A DNA stretch of 49,408 nt from an uncultured Lachnospiraceae bacterium (GCA_910579645.1 CAJTVK010000012.1:1-49408), one strand, 5' to 3'. Positions 1 through 9,321 are shown, counted from the first letter of the stretch. Program-made: numbers and translations. The notes: generated by a model not told the origin, from the letters alone.

Positions 1-357
1 ATGCCCATTTCAGTCCGATGCGGCATGGATGCCGCTTGAGGACGACCGCAGCCTGCGACACACTTTCTCATTCTGCTTAGAAACCTCCAGCCGAAAAAAG
101 CGCACGGAAAACCGGGATAGGCAGTTCCGCTGCTGCCGGCCACTAAAAAAACTCACGCACGGGCGTCCGCCTCCCAACATAACATGCGGACTGAGCTGTT
201 ACGTTGAGCAGGCAGAAAACCCCCGATTGATTTCCGTGCCCAACGGAAACAAAATGTTGACGATGTTTTTGGAATATAATAAAATTGGGGATGTAAAGGC
301 TTACATAAAAAACGGGGAACCGCACATTCGGAAAGGGATTCGGGAAAGGACAGGGAA
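1..357. other. 5' non-coding stretch ahead of uxaB
   Basis: I see no convincing gene here. Open frames in this stretch lack ribosome sites and have compositions unlike proteins. The first 39 bases read in frame 1 to a stop and could be the tail of an upstream gene, but this cannot be shown. The only supported element is a promoter at 257-285. Confidence 0.5.
257..285 (+). promoter_or_regulatory. Sigma-A-type promoter for the uxaB-uxaA operon
   Basis: TTGACG at 257-262 and TAAAAT at 280-285 are separated by 17 bases. This matches the housekeeping consensus well and lies about 70 bases upstream of the uxaB start. Confidence 0.6.
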
Positions 358-1851
358 ATGGAACTGCTGAACAAGGCAATGGCAAAGAAGAAAGAGAGGC
401 CGGTAAAGGTATTGCAGTTTGGGGAGGGGAATTTTCTCCGTGGGTTTGCGGACTATATGATAGACATAGCAAACGAAAAAGGATTTTTTGACGGGGACAT
501 TGTTTTGGTGAAACCGATGGAAGGGGGGAGTTTGGACAAGCTGCGTCAACAGGAATGTCAGTATACCGTATTGCTGAAAGGAATGGAGGGCGGCAAAGTA
601 TCCGTACAGAACCGGACGATTACCAGCGTGACGGATGCCGTGGCAGTGTATGAGGAATATGAGCGGTACAGCGAGTATGCCAAGCTGGAAACTCTCCGTT
701 TTATTGTATCCAATACAACGGAGGCAGGAATAGTATATGACGGCTCGGACCGTCCGGAAAGGATGCCGCCCCACAGCTTTCCGGGCAAGCTGACTAAATT
801 TCTGTATGAAAGGTACCGGTATTTTCACGGAGCAGCTGACAAAGGGCTGATTATTCTTCCGGTGGAACTGATAGACGACAACGGAATCATGTTAAAGGAA
901 TGTGTGACAAAGCTGGCGGTTCTCTGGCAGTTGGAAGACGGCTTTCGGGCATGGCTGGAGGAAGCGTGCATTTTCTGTTCCACTTTGGTAGACCGTATTA
1001 TTTCCGGTTATCCGAAAGACGAGGAAAAGGAACTTTGGGAGCAGCTGGGATACGAAGATCATCTGATGGTGGCCGGCGAGCCTTTCGCGCTTTGGGTGAT
1101 AGAAAGCGCGAAAGATATTTCCGGGGAGTTTCCGCTTCGGGAAGCGGGGCTTCCTGTCATATTCACGGACTGCCTGAAGCCTTATAAGCAAAGGAAGGTA
1201 AGGATATTGAACGGCGCCCATACTTCTTTTGCGCCGGCTTCTTATCTGGCAGGCAATGATTATGTGCTGCAGTCTATGGAAGATCGGCTCATTTATGATT
1301 TTATGCATGATACGGTGTATGACGAAATTATCCCCACTCTGTCTCTGCCGGAGAAAGAATTGAGGGATTTTGCCGATGCGGCGGTCGGCAGGTTCCGGAA
1401 TCCGTATGTGCAGCATGCGCTTTTGTCCATAGCACTCAATTCCGTATCCAAATGGCGGGCAAGATGTTTGCCCAGTTTTCTTGGGTATGTGGAGAAAACC
1501 GGGAAACTGCCCGGACATCTTACGTTTTCCTTGGCGGCGCTGATGGCATTCTATACGGGCAGTGAATACAGCGGGAAAGCGTTGATCGGAAAGCGGGGAG
1601 ACGGGAAATATGAGATACGGGACGAGGAAGCCGTGCTGCGGTTCTTTTCGGAAAACAGCCGTAAGGATACGGAGGAATTTGTCAGATTGTTTTTATCCCA
1701 CAAAGAGTTTTTCGGGCAGGACTTCACCCGGATGGAAGGCCTGACCGGGCAGGTTACGGCTTATCTGGCGGAAATACGGAAACTGGGGATGCGCGGGGCG
1801 ATGGAAAAATTCTTTCCGGCAGAGGGACAGGAGAAAATATGGCAAAGGTGA
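358..1851 (+). CDS. uxaB: Tagaturonate reductase (altronate oxidoreductase)
   Basis: The 497-residue protein belongs to the mannitol dehydrogenase/UxaB family. It reduces D-tagaturonate to D-altronate with NADH in galacturonate breakdown. The N-terminal nucleotide-binding stretch FGEGNFLRGF (residues 21-30) is typical. The family's catalytic region reads VRILNGAHTS at about residues 281-290. Length is normal for UxaB (about 480-500). The ATG at 358 follows a purine-rich ribosome site (GGGAAAGGACAGGG). The end overlaps the next gene, altronate dehydratase, by 13 bases, as expected for translationally coupled consecutive steps of one pathway. A fructuronate reductase (UxuB) is the main alternative, but the uxaA partner argues for UxaB. 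Confidence 0.9.
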   Translation: MELLNKAMAKKKERPVKVLQFGEGNFLRGFADYMIDIANEKGFFDGDIVLVKPMEGGSLDKLRQQECQYTVLLKGMEGGKVSVQNRTITSVTDAVAVYEEYERYSEYAKLETLRFIVSNTTEAGIVYDGSDRPERMPPHSFPGKLTKFLYERYRYFHGAADKGLIILPVELIDDNGIMLKECVTKLAVLWQLEDGFRAWLEEACIFCSTLVDRIISGYPKDEEKELWEQLGYEDHLMVAGEPFALWVIESAKDISGEFPLREAGLPVIFTDCLKPYKQRKVRILNGAHTSFAPASYLAGNDYVLQSMEDRLIYDFMHDTVYDEIIPTLSLPEKELRDFADAAVGRFRNPYVQHALLSIALNSVSKWRARCLPSFLGYVEKTGKLPGHLTFSLAALMAFYTGSEYSGKALIGKRGDGKYEIRDEEAVLRFFSENSRKDTEEFVRLFLSHKEFFGQDFTRMEGLTGQVTAYLAEIRKLGMRGAMEKFFPAEGQEKIWQR

Positions 1852-3320
1852 TTAAAATACATAAGGCCGACAATGTGGCGGTAGCTGCACAAAAGCTGAA
1901 AAAAGGCGATAAATTTACGGTAGACGGTGAAGAATGCCAAGCGGTGACGGATATTCCGGCGGGGCATAAGGTGGCGCTTTGCGACATAGGGGAAAGAGAA
2001 CCGATTATCAAGTACGGGTATCCCATCGGGACTGCTTCTGTCAGGGTGGCAAAGGGCGAATGGGTTCATACACATAATATAAAGACCAGTCTGGAAGATT
2101 CGGTTTCCTACCGTTACGAACCGGCATGGAGCGAAGCAGGGACAGAAGGCAAAGCCTTTTTCATGGGCTATGAAAGGGAAAACGGGAAAGTAGGGGTCAG
2201 AAATGAAATTTGGATTATCCCCACGGTTGGCTGCGTGAACAATGTGGCCACGGCCCTGGCGAGGCAGGCAGCCCCGCTTGTCAGGGGGAGCATAGAGGCT
2301 GTGGCAGCATTCCCGCACCCTTACGGCTGTTCACAGATGGGCGGCGATCAGGAAAACACAAGACAGATTCTTGCGGATTTGGTCAATCATCCGAATGCGG
2401 GAGGCGTGCTGGTCTTAGGGCTGGGCTGCGAAAACAGCAATATTGAGGAACTGAAAAAATATATCGGAGCCTACAATGAAAAAAGAGTGAAATTTTTGGT
2501 CTGTCAGGAGAGCGATGACGAACTGGCGGAGGGATTGGTGCTGACAGAGCAGCTGGCGGAGTATGCATCGGCGGCAAAGCGGGTGAGAATCAGCGCGGAG
2601 AAGCTGATTGTAGGATTAAAATGCGGCGGCAGCGACGGTTTTTCGGGAATTACGGCCAATCCTCTGGCAGGGAGGTTTTCCGATATGCTGGTGGGCAGGG
2701 GAGGGACGGCAATCCTTACGGAAGTGCCGGAAATGTTCGGCGCGGAGACCTTGCTGATGAACCGGTGCCAAAACGAAGAACTGTTCCATAAAACCGTGGA
2801 TATGATTGACGGCTTTAAACATTATTTCAGGAGCCATCATCAGGTGATTTACGAGAATCCTTCCCCGGGAAATAAGGCAGGAGGCATTTCCACGCTGGAA
2901 GAGAAATCGCTGGGATGCACACAGAAATCCGGTTCGGCTCCGGTGAGAGGGGTGCTCGCCTATGGGGAAACCGTAAAGGAGAAAGGCCTGAATCTGCTGA
3001 GCGCGCCGGGAAACGACTTGGTGGCGGCTACTGCTTTGGCGGCTGCAGGCGCGCATATAGTGCTGTTTACCACAGGAAGAGGAACGCCTTTTGCCGCACC
3101 GGTCCCGACGGTAAAGATTTCCAGCAATTCGAGGATTGCAGACAAGAAAAGCGGCTGGATTGATTTTAATGCGGGTGTGCTGACAGAAGGGGAAAATATG
3201 GATGTTGTGTCGGGGCGTTTTTTCCAATATGTATTGGAGGTAGCCTCGGGCAGAAAAGTAAGGAGCGAGGAATCCGGTTTTCATGACATGGCTATTTTTA
3301 AGCAGGGAGTGACTCTGTGA
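1839..3320 (+). CDS. uxaA: Altronate dehydratase
   Basis: The 493-residue protein matches full-length UxaA, which dehydrates D-altronate to 2-keto-3-deoxygluconate in the cytoplasm. An N-terminal SAF-type domain (about residues 10-90, ending near HTHNIKTSL) precedes the large catalytic domain. The catalytic domain contains the conserved GCENSN-type and CGGSDGFSG motifs (about residues 262-270). It overlaps uxaB by 13 bases and is presumably translated from the same message driven by the promoter at 257-285. The next steps (KdgK, KdgA) are not in the window. Confidence 0.92.
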   Translation: MAKVIKIHKADNVAVAAQKLKKGDKFTVDGEECQAVTDIPAGHKVALCDIGEREPIIKYGYPIGTASVRVAKGEWVHTHNIKTSLEDSVSYRYEPAWSEAGTEGKAFFMGYERENGKVGVRNEIWIIPTVGCVNNVATALARQAAPLVRGSIEAVAAFPHPYGCSQMGGDQENTRQILADLVNHPNAGGVLVLGLGCENSNIEELKKYIGAYNEKRVKFLVCQESDDELAEGLVLTEQLAEYASAAKRVRISAEKLIVGLKCGGSDGFSGITANPLAGRFSDMLVGRGGTAILTEVPEMFGAETLLMNRCQNEELFHKTVDMIDGFKHYFRSHHQVIYENPSPGNKAGGISTLEEKSLGCTQKSGSAPVRGVLAYGETVKEKGLNLLSAPGNDLVAATALAAAGAHIVLFTTGRGTPFAAPVPTVKISSNSRIADKKSGWIDFNAGVLTEGENMDVVSGRFFQYVLEVASGRKVRSEESGFHDMAIFKQGVTL

Positions 3321-3417
3321 CACATGAACTGTAGGATGCTTGTGCCCGGATTCGGGAGGCGGAGCCGGCTTTGGTGCGACCTCAATACATATGATTCCCG
3401 GGAGAGGCAAAACTTCG

Positions 3418-3446
3418 TTGTCTGGCAGCGGGGGATGTTGTTATAT
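3418..3446 (+). promoter_or_regulatory. Possible sigma-A promoter for the sugar isomerase gene
   Basis: TTGTCT at 3418-3423 and TTATAT at 3441-3446 are 17 bases apart in the 154-base gap after uxaA. The match is moderate. The gene may also be reached by read-through from uxaA. Confidence 0.35.
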
Positions 3447-3474
3447 TTCATAGGACAATAAGGAGGAATTACGG

Positions 3475-4311
3475 ATGCAATTAGGGATTCGGCTGCATGA
3501 TATTGCAAAAGGGACGCTGCCGGAGCGTCTGAAGATTGCCAGGGAGCAGGGATTTTCCTGCGGCCATTTGGCGCTTTCCAAGGTGATTGACGAATACAGC
3601 GTGGCGGACGGCGCATTGACGCCGGGGTTTGCCATGTATCTGCGGAAGCTGTTTGCGGAGTATGACATGGATGTGGCGGTGCTGGGATGTTATCTTAATC
3701 TGGCAACCCCCAACCGGCAGGCGTTAAAGGAGACGCAGGAGCATTATAAGGCGCATATCCGCTTTGCGTCATTGCTGGGCTGCGGAGTCGTTGGGACGGA
3801 AACGGGCGCGCCCAATGAGGCTTACGCCTTTGAGGAAGCCTGCCATAGTGAGGAGGCTTTGGAGACTTTTATCCGGAATGTGACGCCGGTAGTCCGATAT
3901 GCGGAGCAAATGGGGGTTCTGCTTGCCATTGAGCCTGTTTACAGGCATATTGTATACAATCCGGCACGGGCCAGGAAAGTGCTGGACGCAGTGGAATCGC
4001 CAAATCTCCAGATTATCCTGGATCCGGTCAATATGCTGGATATCAGCAATTATAAACGGCAGGGGGAAATCATGGAAGAGGCTCTGGAACTGTTGGGAAA
4101 AGAGGTGGCCGTGGTTCATATCAAGGATTTCCGCATAGAGGACGGTGTGCTGAAATCAGTGGCGGCAGGTACCGGGGAAATGGATTATTCCGGTTTGCTG
4201 CGCTTTATGAAGAAAGAAAAACCTTATATCCATGCCACGTTGGAAGACACTCTGCCGGAAAATGCGGAGGAAGCCAGGAAGCATATGCAGAGGCTGTGGG
4301 AGGAGGCATAA
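3475..4311 (+). CDS. Sugar phosphate isomerase/epimerase (TIM barrel)
   Basis: The 278-residue protein has the AP-endonuclease-2/xylose-isomerase-like TIM-barrel pattern. Metal-binding positions are visible as IEPV (about residue 150), LDPVNMLD (about 182) and VHIKDF (about 216). Enzymes of this group interconvert ketoses or sugar acids. The exact substrate cannot be read from the sequence. It follows uxaB-uxaA after 154 bases and has a near-perfect ribosome site (AAGGAGGAAT) before the ATG. A role in uronate or related sugar use is therefore a reasonable inference. It converges with tmcAL, whose end is only 38 bases away. Confidence 0.75.
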   Translation: MQLGIRLHDIAKGTLPERLKIAREQGFSCGHLALSKVIDEYSVADGALTPGFAMYLRKLFAEYDMDVAVLGCYLNLATPNRQALKETQEHYKAHIRFASLLGCGVVGTETGAPNEAYAFEEACHSEEALETFIRNVTPVVRYAEQMGVLLAIEPVYRHIVYNPARARKVLDAVESPNLQIILDPVNMLDISNYKRQGEIMEEALELLGKEVAVVHIKDFRIEDGVLKSVAAGTGEMDYSGLLRFMKKEKPYIHATLEDTLPENAEEARKHMQRLWEEA

Positions 4312-4349
4312 GCATTCCCGCCGTCCGGCAAGCGGGGCACCGATATGTT

Positions 4350-5594
4350 TTAATCCAAAACAATTAACTGCCGGACATATTCATTGACAAAAGGAGTATG
4401 AAATTTGGAGGAAACCACCGATTGATAAATGTGGGCAGCCTGTATATCCTGTCCGAGCATGGCAAGCCCTATGGGGGACAGGGTACGGCGGGCGGCGGCA
4501 AGCCCGGATATCATAGGAATATTCCCGTGGGTTTTCAGCTTTTTAAGAAGGGGAGCCGCGTCCCTGCGGAAACCGAGCATGCGGGCATAGCAGACATAAT
4601 CGTTTTGCACATATTCCTCCATTTGTTCCCGGGTCAGGTTTAAGAGAATATGGAGCAGGCTGCGGCTGATTCCGGAGTAGGTAAAGTTTCGGGATTTCAG
4701 CAGGCCGCAGAACTGCTCATAGCCGGTAAAGCAAAAAAGGTTCCGGCAAATTTTATCGGACAAATCCGGGCTGACATCGAAATACCGGCAAAACCCTGCG
4801 GAGGCTTCCGATAAAAGCTTATAGTGCAGCAGAGAGGAAAAATCGTCGCTGCAGACAGGGAAACTCCGGTGATAGGCATTTTTCAGCAGGCTATAGGACG
4901 AGGCCGGAACATAGGGACGGATATCGGATAATCTGCCGGAGTTCATCAAGCAATTGCGGATGGCCGAGGCGGAACTTAGGGAATGGCCTGCGGAGAGCGT
5001 CCGTTCATGATAGCCGCTTCCTTTTCGCCTTACCGTATAAGGGAGGACGGAACTGCCCCTGCGCAGCAGCGACTTGATATACTCTATGCCGAGAATATTA
5101 TTGGGGGAGGAAAAAAGCCCGGGGGGATAATCCGCGGCAGCAAGACAGGATTCCAAGGCAAGACTCCGTGCCTTGGGGAAAGAATGCCCGGCTTTCAAGG
5201 CTTCCGACAGCCGGGCGCGGTATTCCTCCGGTTCCCGCAGGAGCAGAGAGGCAACGGACGAAAGCCGGGAAATGTCGTTGCATTCGCTGCCGAAGCAGAG
5301 GGAAGTCACGGCACCCAGCCTGTCCAGAAGCGCAACGGCTCCCGCGGCAAAGTATTCGGCGCTTCCTACGGAGTAAAAAAGAGGAAGTTCCAGCACAAGA
5401 TCCGCGCCGTTTTTCAGGCAGGCTTCGGCGCGTATATATTTATCCGCCGCCGCAGGCATTCCGCGCTGCACGAAATTGCCGCTGATTACGGCAATCACAT
5501 AATCCGCGTCCGTTATGCGGCGGGCTTCTTCCAGATGATATTTATGTCCGTTATGAAACGGATTATATTCGGCAATGATTCCTGTGACTTTCAT
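4350..5594 (-). CDS. tmcAL: tRNA(Met) cytidine acetate ligase (TmcAL)
   Basis: The 414-residue protein matches the YlbM/TmcAL family (DUF795). TmcAL uses ATP and acetate to make N4-acetylcytidine at the wobble base of elongator tRNA-Met. The N-terminus carries the nucleotidyltransferase signature: GIIAEYNPFHNGH with the HNGH motif at about residues 14-17, then ISGNFVQRG. The start at 5594 was chosen because MKVTGIIAEYNPF is the family N-terminus and GAGGTG lies 5 bases upstream. Extension to 5684 would add 30 non-conserved residues. It is a single gene on the minus strand, convergent with the sugar isomerase gene and divergent from pta. Confidence 0.88.
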   Translation of the reverse strand: MKVTGIIAEYNPFHNGHKYHLEEARRITDADYVIAVISGNFVQRGMPAAADKYIRAEACLKNGADLVLELPLFYSVGSAEYFAAGAVALLDRLGAVTSLCFGSECNDISRLSSVASLLLREPEEYRARLSEALKAGHSFPKARSLALESCLAAADYPPGLFSSPNNILGIEYIKSLLRRGSSVLPYTVRRKGSGYHERTLSAGHSLSSASAIRNCLMNSGRLSDIRPYVPASSYSLLKNAYHRSFPVCSDDFSSLLHYKLLSEASAGFCRYFDVSPDLSDKICRNLFCFTGYEQFCGLLKSRNFTYSGISRSLLHILLNLTREQMEEYVQNDYVCYARMLGFRRDAAPLLKKLKTHGNIPMISGLAAARRTLSPIGLAMLGQDIQAAHIYQSVVSSKFHTPFVNEYVRQLIVLD

Positions 5595-5701
5595 AGGGCA
5601 CCTCGTACGGCTTGCCGTTTTGTCCGCGGCAGTTCCTGATAAAATTTCATCCACAAGGGTAACATGTTTGGGCAGAGAAGTCAAACAATCGGCAAACGCA
5701 G

Positions 5702-5746
5702 CGGTACTAAGCCGCTAAAGAACAGCGACTAAGTACCGGCGTTTTT
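5702..5746 (+). terminator. Hairpin with T-run (terminator-like)
   Basis: CGGTACT at 5702-5708 pairs with AGTACCG at 5732-5738. The stem extends inward with two mismatches to CGCT/AGCG around a short loop. A run of five T follows on the plus strand. No plus-strand gene lies immediately upstream, so its role is unclear. It could block antisense transcription out of the tmcAL region. Confidence 0.4.
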
Positions 5747-5908
5747 CGAAAGGCCGAGAAATCAATGGTTCCGTACGCAGGCCGTTTTTCTTGCCGCAGG
5801 GCATCGGCTGTCCATAGGCTTCCGGGTCTGGCAGCTGCGCAGTCACAAATCATAAAATTGATTTCCGTGCAAAAGCAAACATTTGCAAGATTTTGAGTGA
5901 TATTTTGC

Positions 5909-5937
5909 TTGTATACACTAGGCAAATCTTGTATAAT
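5909..5937 (+). promoter_or_regulatory. Promoter of pta-ackA
   Basis: TTGTAT at 5909-5914 and a perfect TATAAT at 5932-5937 are separated by 17 bases, about 70 bases ahead of the pta start codon. Confidence 0.7.
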
Positions 5938-6007
5938 CTGTGTATATATATGTAGGGAAAGAAGAAATCCCTGTGAAAAACCAACAGACAGGAAAGGAGA
6001 CTGGGCT

Positions 6008-7009
6008 ATGTCTTATATAGACATTATTAAAGACAAGGCGAGAATCGACAGGAAAACTATCGTTTTGCCGGAAACTACGGACAAGAGAACTTTGATTGCG
6101 GCATCTCACATTATGGCGGAAGGGATTGCAAATATTATTTTGGTGGGAAATGAGGAGAAAATCATGGACGGCGCCGGATGGCTGGAGGTGGAACTGGACA
6201 GCGCGACCATCATAGACCCGGAGGTAACGGAGAAACTGGACGAGTATACGGAGCTTTTATATGAGACAAGAAAATCGAAAGGGATGACGCCGGAAAAAGC
6301 AAGGGAAATACTGAAAAACGATTTCCTGACTTTCGGCGTTATGATGGTTAAGGCCAACGACGCGGACGGAATGGTTGCGGGGGCATGCCATGCCACGGCC
6401 GATACTCTGCGGCCCGCGCTGCAGATTCTGAAGACGGCTCCGGGAGTGAAGCTGGTATCCGGTTTCTTCCTGATGGATGTGCCGGACTGTGAGTTCGGCG
6501 ACGGCGGAACCTTTTTGTTTGCGGACTGCGGGCTGAACCAGGATCCGACGGCGGAAGAACTGGCGGCCATTGCGGATTCCAGCGCAAAAAGCTTTAAGCA
6601 GCTGGTAGGCACCAAGCCGGTTATCGCCATGCTGTCCCATTCTACAAAAGGAAGCGCGAAACATGAACTGGTAGATAAGGTGGTGGAAGCTACGGCCATT
6701 GCCCATGAGAAATATCCGCATCTGATGCTGGACGGTGAACTGCAGGCCGATGCCGCTTTGGTGCCTCAGGTGGCGAAATCCAAGGCTCCCAAGAGCGAGG
6801 TGGCAGGAAAAGCAAACGTGCTTATTTTCCCCAATCTGGATTGCGGGAACATTGGCTATAAGCTTGTGCAGCGGCTGGCAAAGGCGGAAGCTTACGGCCC
6901 GATGCTTCAGGGAATCGCAAAACCGGTCAACGATTTGTCAAGGGGCTGCTCCTGGCAGGATATCGTGGGCGTGGTGGCACTGACGGCGGTTCAGGCGCAG
7001 CTGGCATAG
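6008..7009 (+). CDS. pta: Phosphate acetyltransferase
   Basis: The 333-residue protein is a short-form (class I) phosphotransacetylase converting acetyl-CoA and phosphate to acetyl phosphate. It aligns over its whole length with clostridial Pta: N-terminal IVLPETTDKRTL, central GMVAGACHATADTLRPALQ and C-terminal FPNLDCGNIGYKL. The start at 6008 has GGAAAGGAG eight bases upstream, whereas the ATG at 5897 lies ahead of the promoter -10 box. ackA follows after 68 bases, giving the usual pta-ackA pair that makes acetate and ATP during fermentation. Confidence 0.95.
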   Translation: MSYIDIIKDKARIDRKTIVLPETTDKRTLIAASHIMAEGIANIILVGNEEKIMDGAGWLEVELDSATIIDPEVTEKLDEYTELLYETRKSKGMTPEKAREILKNDFLTFGVMMVKANDADGMVAGACHATADTLRPALQILKTAPGVKLVSGFFLMDVPDCEFGDGGTFLFADCGLNQDPTAEELAAIADSSAKSFKQLVGTKPVIAMLSHSTKGSAKHELVDKVVEATAIAHEKYPHLMLDGELQADAALVPQVAKSKAPKSEVAGKANVLIFPNLDCGNIGYKLVQRLAKAEAYGPMLQGIAKPVNDLSRGCSWQDIVGVVALTAVQAQLA

Positions 7010-7077
7010 CGGATACGGACGGAAGGCGTATTCCGGGACGGGAAAGATATACGATAGCGGATTGGGAGGGAAAAGAA

Positions 7078-8274
7078 ATGAATATATTAGTCATTAACTG
7101 CGGAAGTTCTTCCTTGAAGTTCCAGTTAATTGATTCGGAAAGCGAAAAAGTAAGTGCAAAGGGGCTGTGTGAAAGGATTGGGATTGAAGGGAGCCGGCTG
7201 GTATACAGCCCGGCAGGAAAAGAGAAGATAACTGCCGTAACGCCTATGCCGGACCATACCCGGGCAATTCAATTAGTGTTGGACGCCTTGACCGACGGGG
7301 AAACGGGCGTGGTAAAGAGTCTTGACGAAATCGGGGCAGTGGGGCACCGTGTAGTTCACGGCGGAGAGAAGTTTGCCGCTTCCACCCTGATTACGGACGA
7401 AGTGATACAGGCTATCGAGGAATGCAACGAATTGGCTCCCCTGCATAATCCGGCCAATTTAATCGGCATTGCCGCATGCAGGGAATTGATGCCGGCAACT
7501 CCTATGGTAGGCGTGTTCGATACCGCATTTCATCAGACGATGCCGGAAGAAGCTTTTATGTACGGCCTGCCTTATGAATATTATGAAAAGTATAAGGTGA
7601 GAAGATACGGTTTTCACGGAACGAGCCATTCCTATGTTTCCCGCCGTGCCGCCGAGGTGCTGGGACAGAACTATGAGGACTTAAAGCTTATCGTTTGCCA
7701 TCTGGGCAACGGAGCCAGTGTTTCCGCGGTGAAGAACGGGAAATGCGTGGATACGTCCATGGGGCTTACGCCGTTGGAAGGGTTAATCATGGGAACCCGT
7801 TCCGGCGATATCGACCCGGCAATCATTGAATTCATAGCCCATAAAGAGGGCAAGGGCATTGACGATATTATGAAGGTGCTGAACAAGGAATCCGGGGTGC
7901 TGGGACTTTCCGGCGGACTTTCTTCCGATTTCCGGGATTTGGAGGACAGTTACCATAAAGGGGAAGAAGCGGGAGTCCGTACCCTGAAAACTTTTGCATA
8001 CCGGGTAGCGAAATATATCGGCGCTTATACGGCGGCAATGAACGGCGTGGATGCGGTCTGCTTTACTGCCGGCCTGGGAGAGAACGGTTCTTTTGTCCGG
8101 AGCATGGTATGCGGTTATCTGGGATATCTGGGAGTGGCAATCGATGAAGAGGCCAATGGCATACGCGGGGAGGATACCGTCATATCCACTGCGGATTCCA
8201 AAACGAAGGTATTGGTCATCCCCACCAATGAAGAACTGGCCATTGCCAGGGAGACGGCTGCGTTAGTGCAGTGA
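7078..8274 (+). CDS. ackA: Acetate kinase
   Basis: The 398-residue protein has the acetate kinase signatures: NCGSSSLKFQL (residues 6-16), GHRVVHGGE, GFHGTSHSYV, CHLGNGAS and MGTRSGDIDP. It transfers phosphate from acetyl phosphate to ADP, completing the Pta-AckA route. Length is exactly in the family range. It sits 68 bases after pta with a strong ribosome site (GGGAGGG). After its stop a GGCGCAG/CTGCGCC hairpin (8350-8370) lies downstream but lacks a T-run. Confidence 0.96.
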   Translation: MNILVINCGSSSLKFQLIDSESEKVSAKGLCERIGIEGSRLVYSPAGKEKITAVTPMPDHTRAIQLVLDALTDGETGVVKSLDEIGAVGHRVVHGGEKFAASTLITDEVIQAIEECNELAPLHNPANLIGIAACRELMPATPMVGVFDTAFHQTMPEEAFMYGLPYEYYEKYKVRRYGFHGTSHSYVSRRAAEVLGQNYEDLKLIVCHLGNGASVSAVKNGKCVDTSMGLTPLEGLIMGTRSGDIDPAIIEFIAHKEGKGIDDIMKVLNKESGVLGLSGGLSSDFRDLEDSYHKGEEAGVRTLKTFAYRVAKYIGAYTAAMNGVDAVCFTAGLGENGSFVRSMVCGYLGYLGVAIDEEANGIRGEDTVISTADSKTKVLVIPTNEELAIARETAALVQ

Positions 8275-8438
8275 TGCTGCCGGGCAAAAGTGCGCCGGAG
8301 CCTGTCTGTGCCGCAAAGAGACTGTGCAGGGCTGCAGGGAGGGGAGGAGGGCGCAGAGAGCGGCTGCGCCTGATAGGAACGTCATAGTTTCCATATTTTT
8401 CTAATATATATTAACAAAGAACTTTATAGGTAGAATAT

Positions 8439-8879
8439 ATGATGAATATGGAAAACGTAAAAAAGCAGCGGAAAAATTTCCTGATTGCCCTTATCCTGTG
8501 CGCTATGTTCTTTGCGGGCAGGGGAGCCGGGTATCTGACAAAGAAACTGGAGGCGGCTTCCGGCAGACCTATTAATTCCGTCGGCTCCACGCATATTGCT
8601 GCTTCGGAGAATTGGGGGCTGGGCGGCTACGGGGACGGAATTCAGCCCACAGGGATAGCCTCGGCGGAGGAACTGAAGAAATACGATGCCTATTATGTGG
8701 GGGATGACGGCGAAAAGGTAATTTACCTGACTTTCGATGCCGGTTATGAAAACGGCAATACGGCACCTATCCTGGATGCGCTGAAAAAGCATAATGCGCC
8801 TGCTACCTTTTTCGTGGTCGGGCACTATCTGGAATCTGCCCCGGACTTGGTAAAGAGGATGTTGGATGAGGGTGCCTGA
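8439..8879 (+). pseudogene. Polysaccharide deacetylase (PdaA-like), 5' fragment
   Basis: This is the first part of a PdaA-like carbohydrate esterase 4 deacetylase. It has a hydrophobic segment at about residues 13-28 (signal or membrane anchor). The NodB domain starts with TFDAGYENG (about residues 102-110) and reaches ATFFVVGHYL. After codon 144 (MLDEG-) the sequence departs from the family and stops at 8877. The zinc-binding histidine motif and everything after it lie 7.6 kb away at 16480-16896. Joined (8439-8870 plus 16480-16896) they would give one uninterrupted 282-residue protein of ordinary length. As it stands this fragment lacks the metal-binding and catalytic C-terminal half and should be inactive. 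Confidence 0.85.
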
Positions 8880-9064
8880 GTGATATTAATGACACGGCCG
8901 GGAACGTGACGGAAAGGGCGGGAGCCGGGGAACATGATTTTCCAAGGCTCAATCTGCATAAAATGCAGATGGCGGAAAGACGGGTTTCTTGTGCAATGTG
9001 TATTGAAAAAAAGCCGATGAAAAGACGAAAGATATAAAATGTTCCGAATAAATGAAATAAAGTC

Positions 9065-9093
9065 TTGACTTGCGTTGTGCGAGTTGATATAAT
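9065..9093 (+). promoter_or_regulatory. Promoter of the licT-PTS-nag operon
   Basis: TTGACT at 9065-9070 and a perfect TATAAT at 9088-9093 are separated by 17 bases. Transcription would start near 9100 and run directly into the RAT/terminator switch. Confidence 0.8.
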
Positions 9094-9123
9094 CATAACA
9101 ACAAGTAAAAACAGCCAATATTT

Positions 9124-9152
9124 GGGTTGTTACTGCGTCAGCAGGCAAAACC
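9124..9152 (+). promoter_or_regulatory. RAT site (LicT/SacY-type ribonucleic antiterminator)
   Basis: The 29-base element contains the conserved halves GTTACTGC and GCAGGCAAAACC of BglG/LicT-family RNA targets. Its 3' end overlaps the 5' arm of the terminator at 9148-9203. The two structures are therefore mutually exclusive: bound LicT would stabilise the RAT hairpin and permit read-through. Confidence 0.85.
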
Positions 9153-9203
9153 AAATTTTATAAGGCGATCGGGGGATCGGTTTATAGAATTTGGTTTTTT
9201 GTT
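9148..9203 (+). terminator. Regulated intrinsic terminator in the licT leader
   Basis: AAACCAAATT (9148-9157) pairs with AATTTGGTTT (9188-9197), with an inner GATC/GATC-type helix between, followed by a T-rich run to 9203. It overlaps the RAT site as in bgl and lic antitermination leaders. Confidence 0.8.
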
Positions 9204-9321
9204 GTGCCAAAGGGAAAATAAAAGAATGTCTGTTTCGCTTTCAAGGAAACAGATACCTTTTGGTTTGCAGCGGAGTATGGGAATTGATATAAGAGAAAAA
9301 GAAAAGAACGAGGAATGAAAA

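Larger units (their letters stand above)
5595..6007. other. Divergent intergenic region tmcAL / pta
   Basis: This 413-base stretch separates divergently transcribed tmcAL and pta. It holds a hairpin with a T-run (5702-5746) and the pta promoter (5909-5937). An in-frame ATG at 5897 exists upstream of pta but lacks a ribosome site and would lie ahead of the -10 box, so it is not used. Confidence 0.6.
8880..9321 (+). other. Leader region of the licT-PTS-nag operon
   Basis: No protein-coding gene is seen in these 442 bases. From the left junction of the inserted island the region runs through an uncharacterised stretch. It then reaches a strong promoter (9065-9093), the antiterminator RNA target (9124-9152), an overlapping terminator (9148-9203) and the licT ribosome site (GAGGA at 9310-9314). 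Confidence 0.7.

Noticed and set aside
29..370. A 113-codon open frame upstream of uxaB
   Set aside because: It has no ribosome site, an arginine/cysteine-rich composition without family resemblance, and it runs through the promoter at 257-285 into the uxaB start.
4398..5639. Several plus-strand open frames of 80-218 codons opposite tmcAL
   Set aside because: They are antisense to a well-conserved gene and their products are Arg/Gly-rich shadow sequence.
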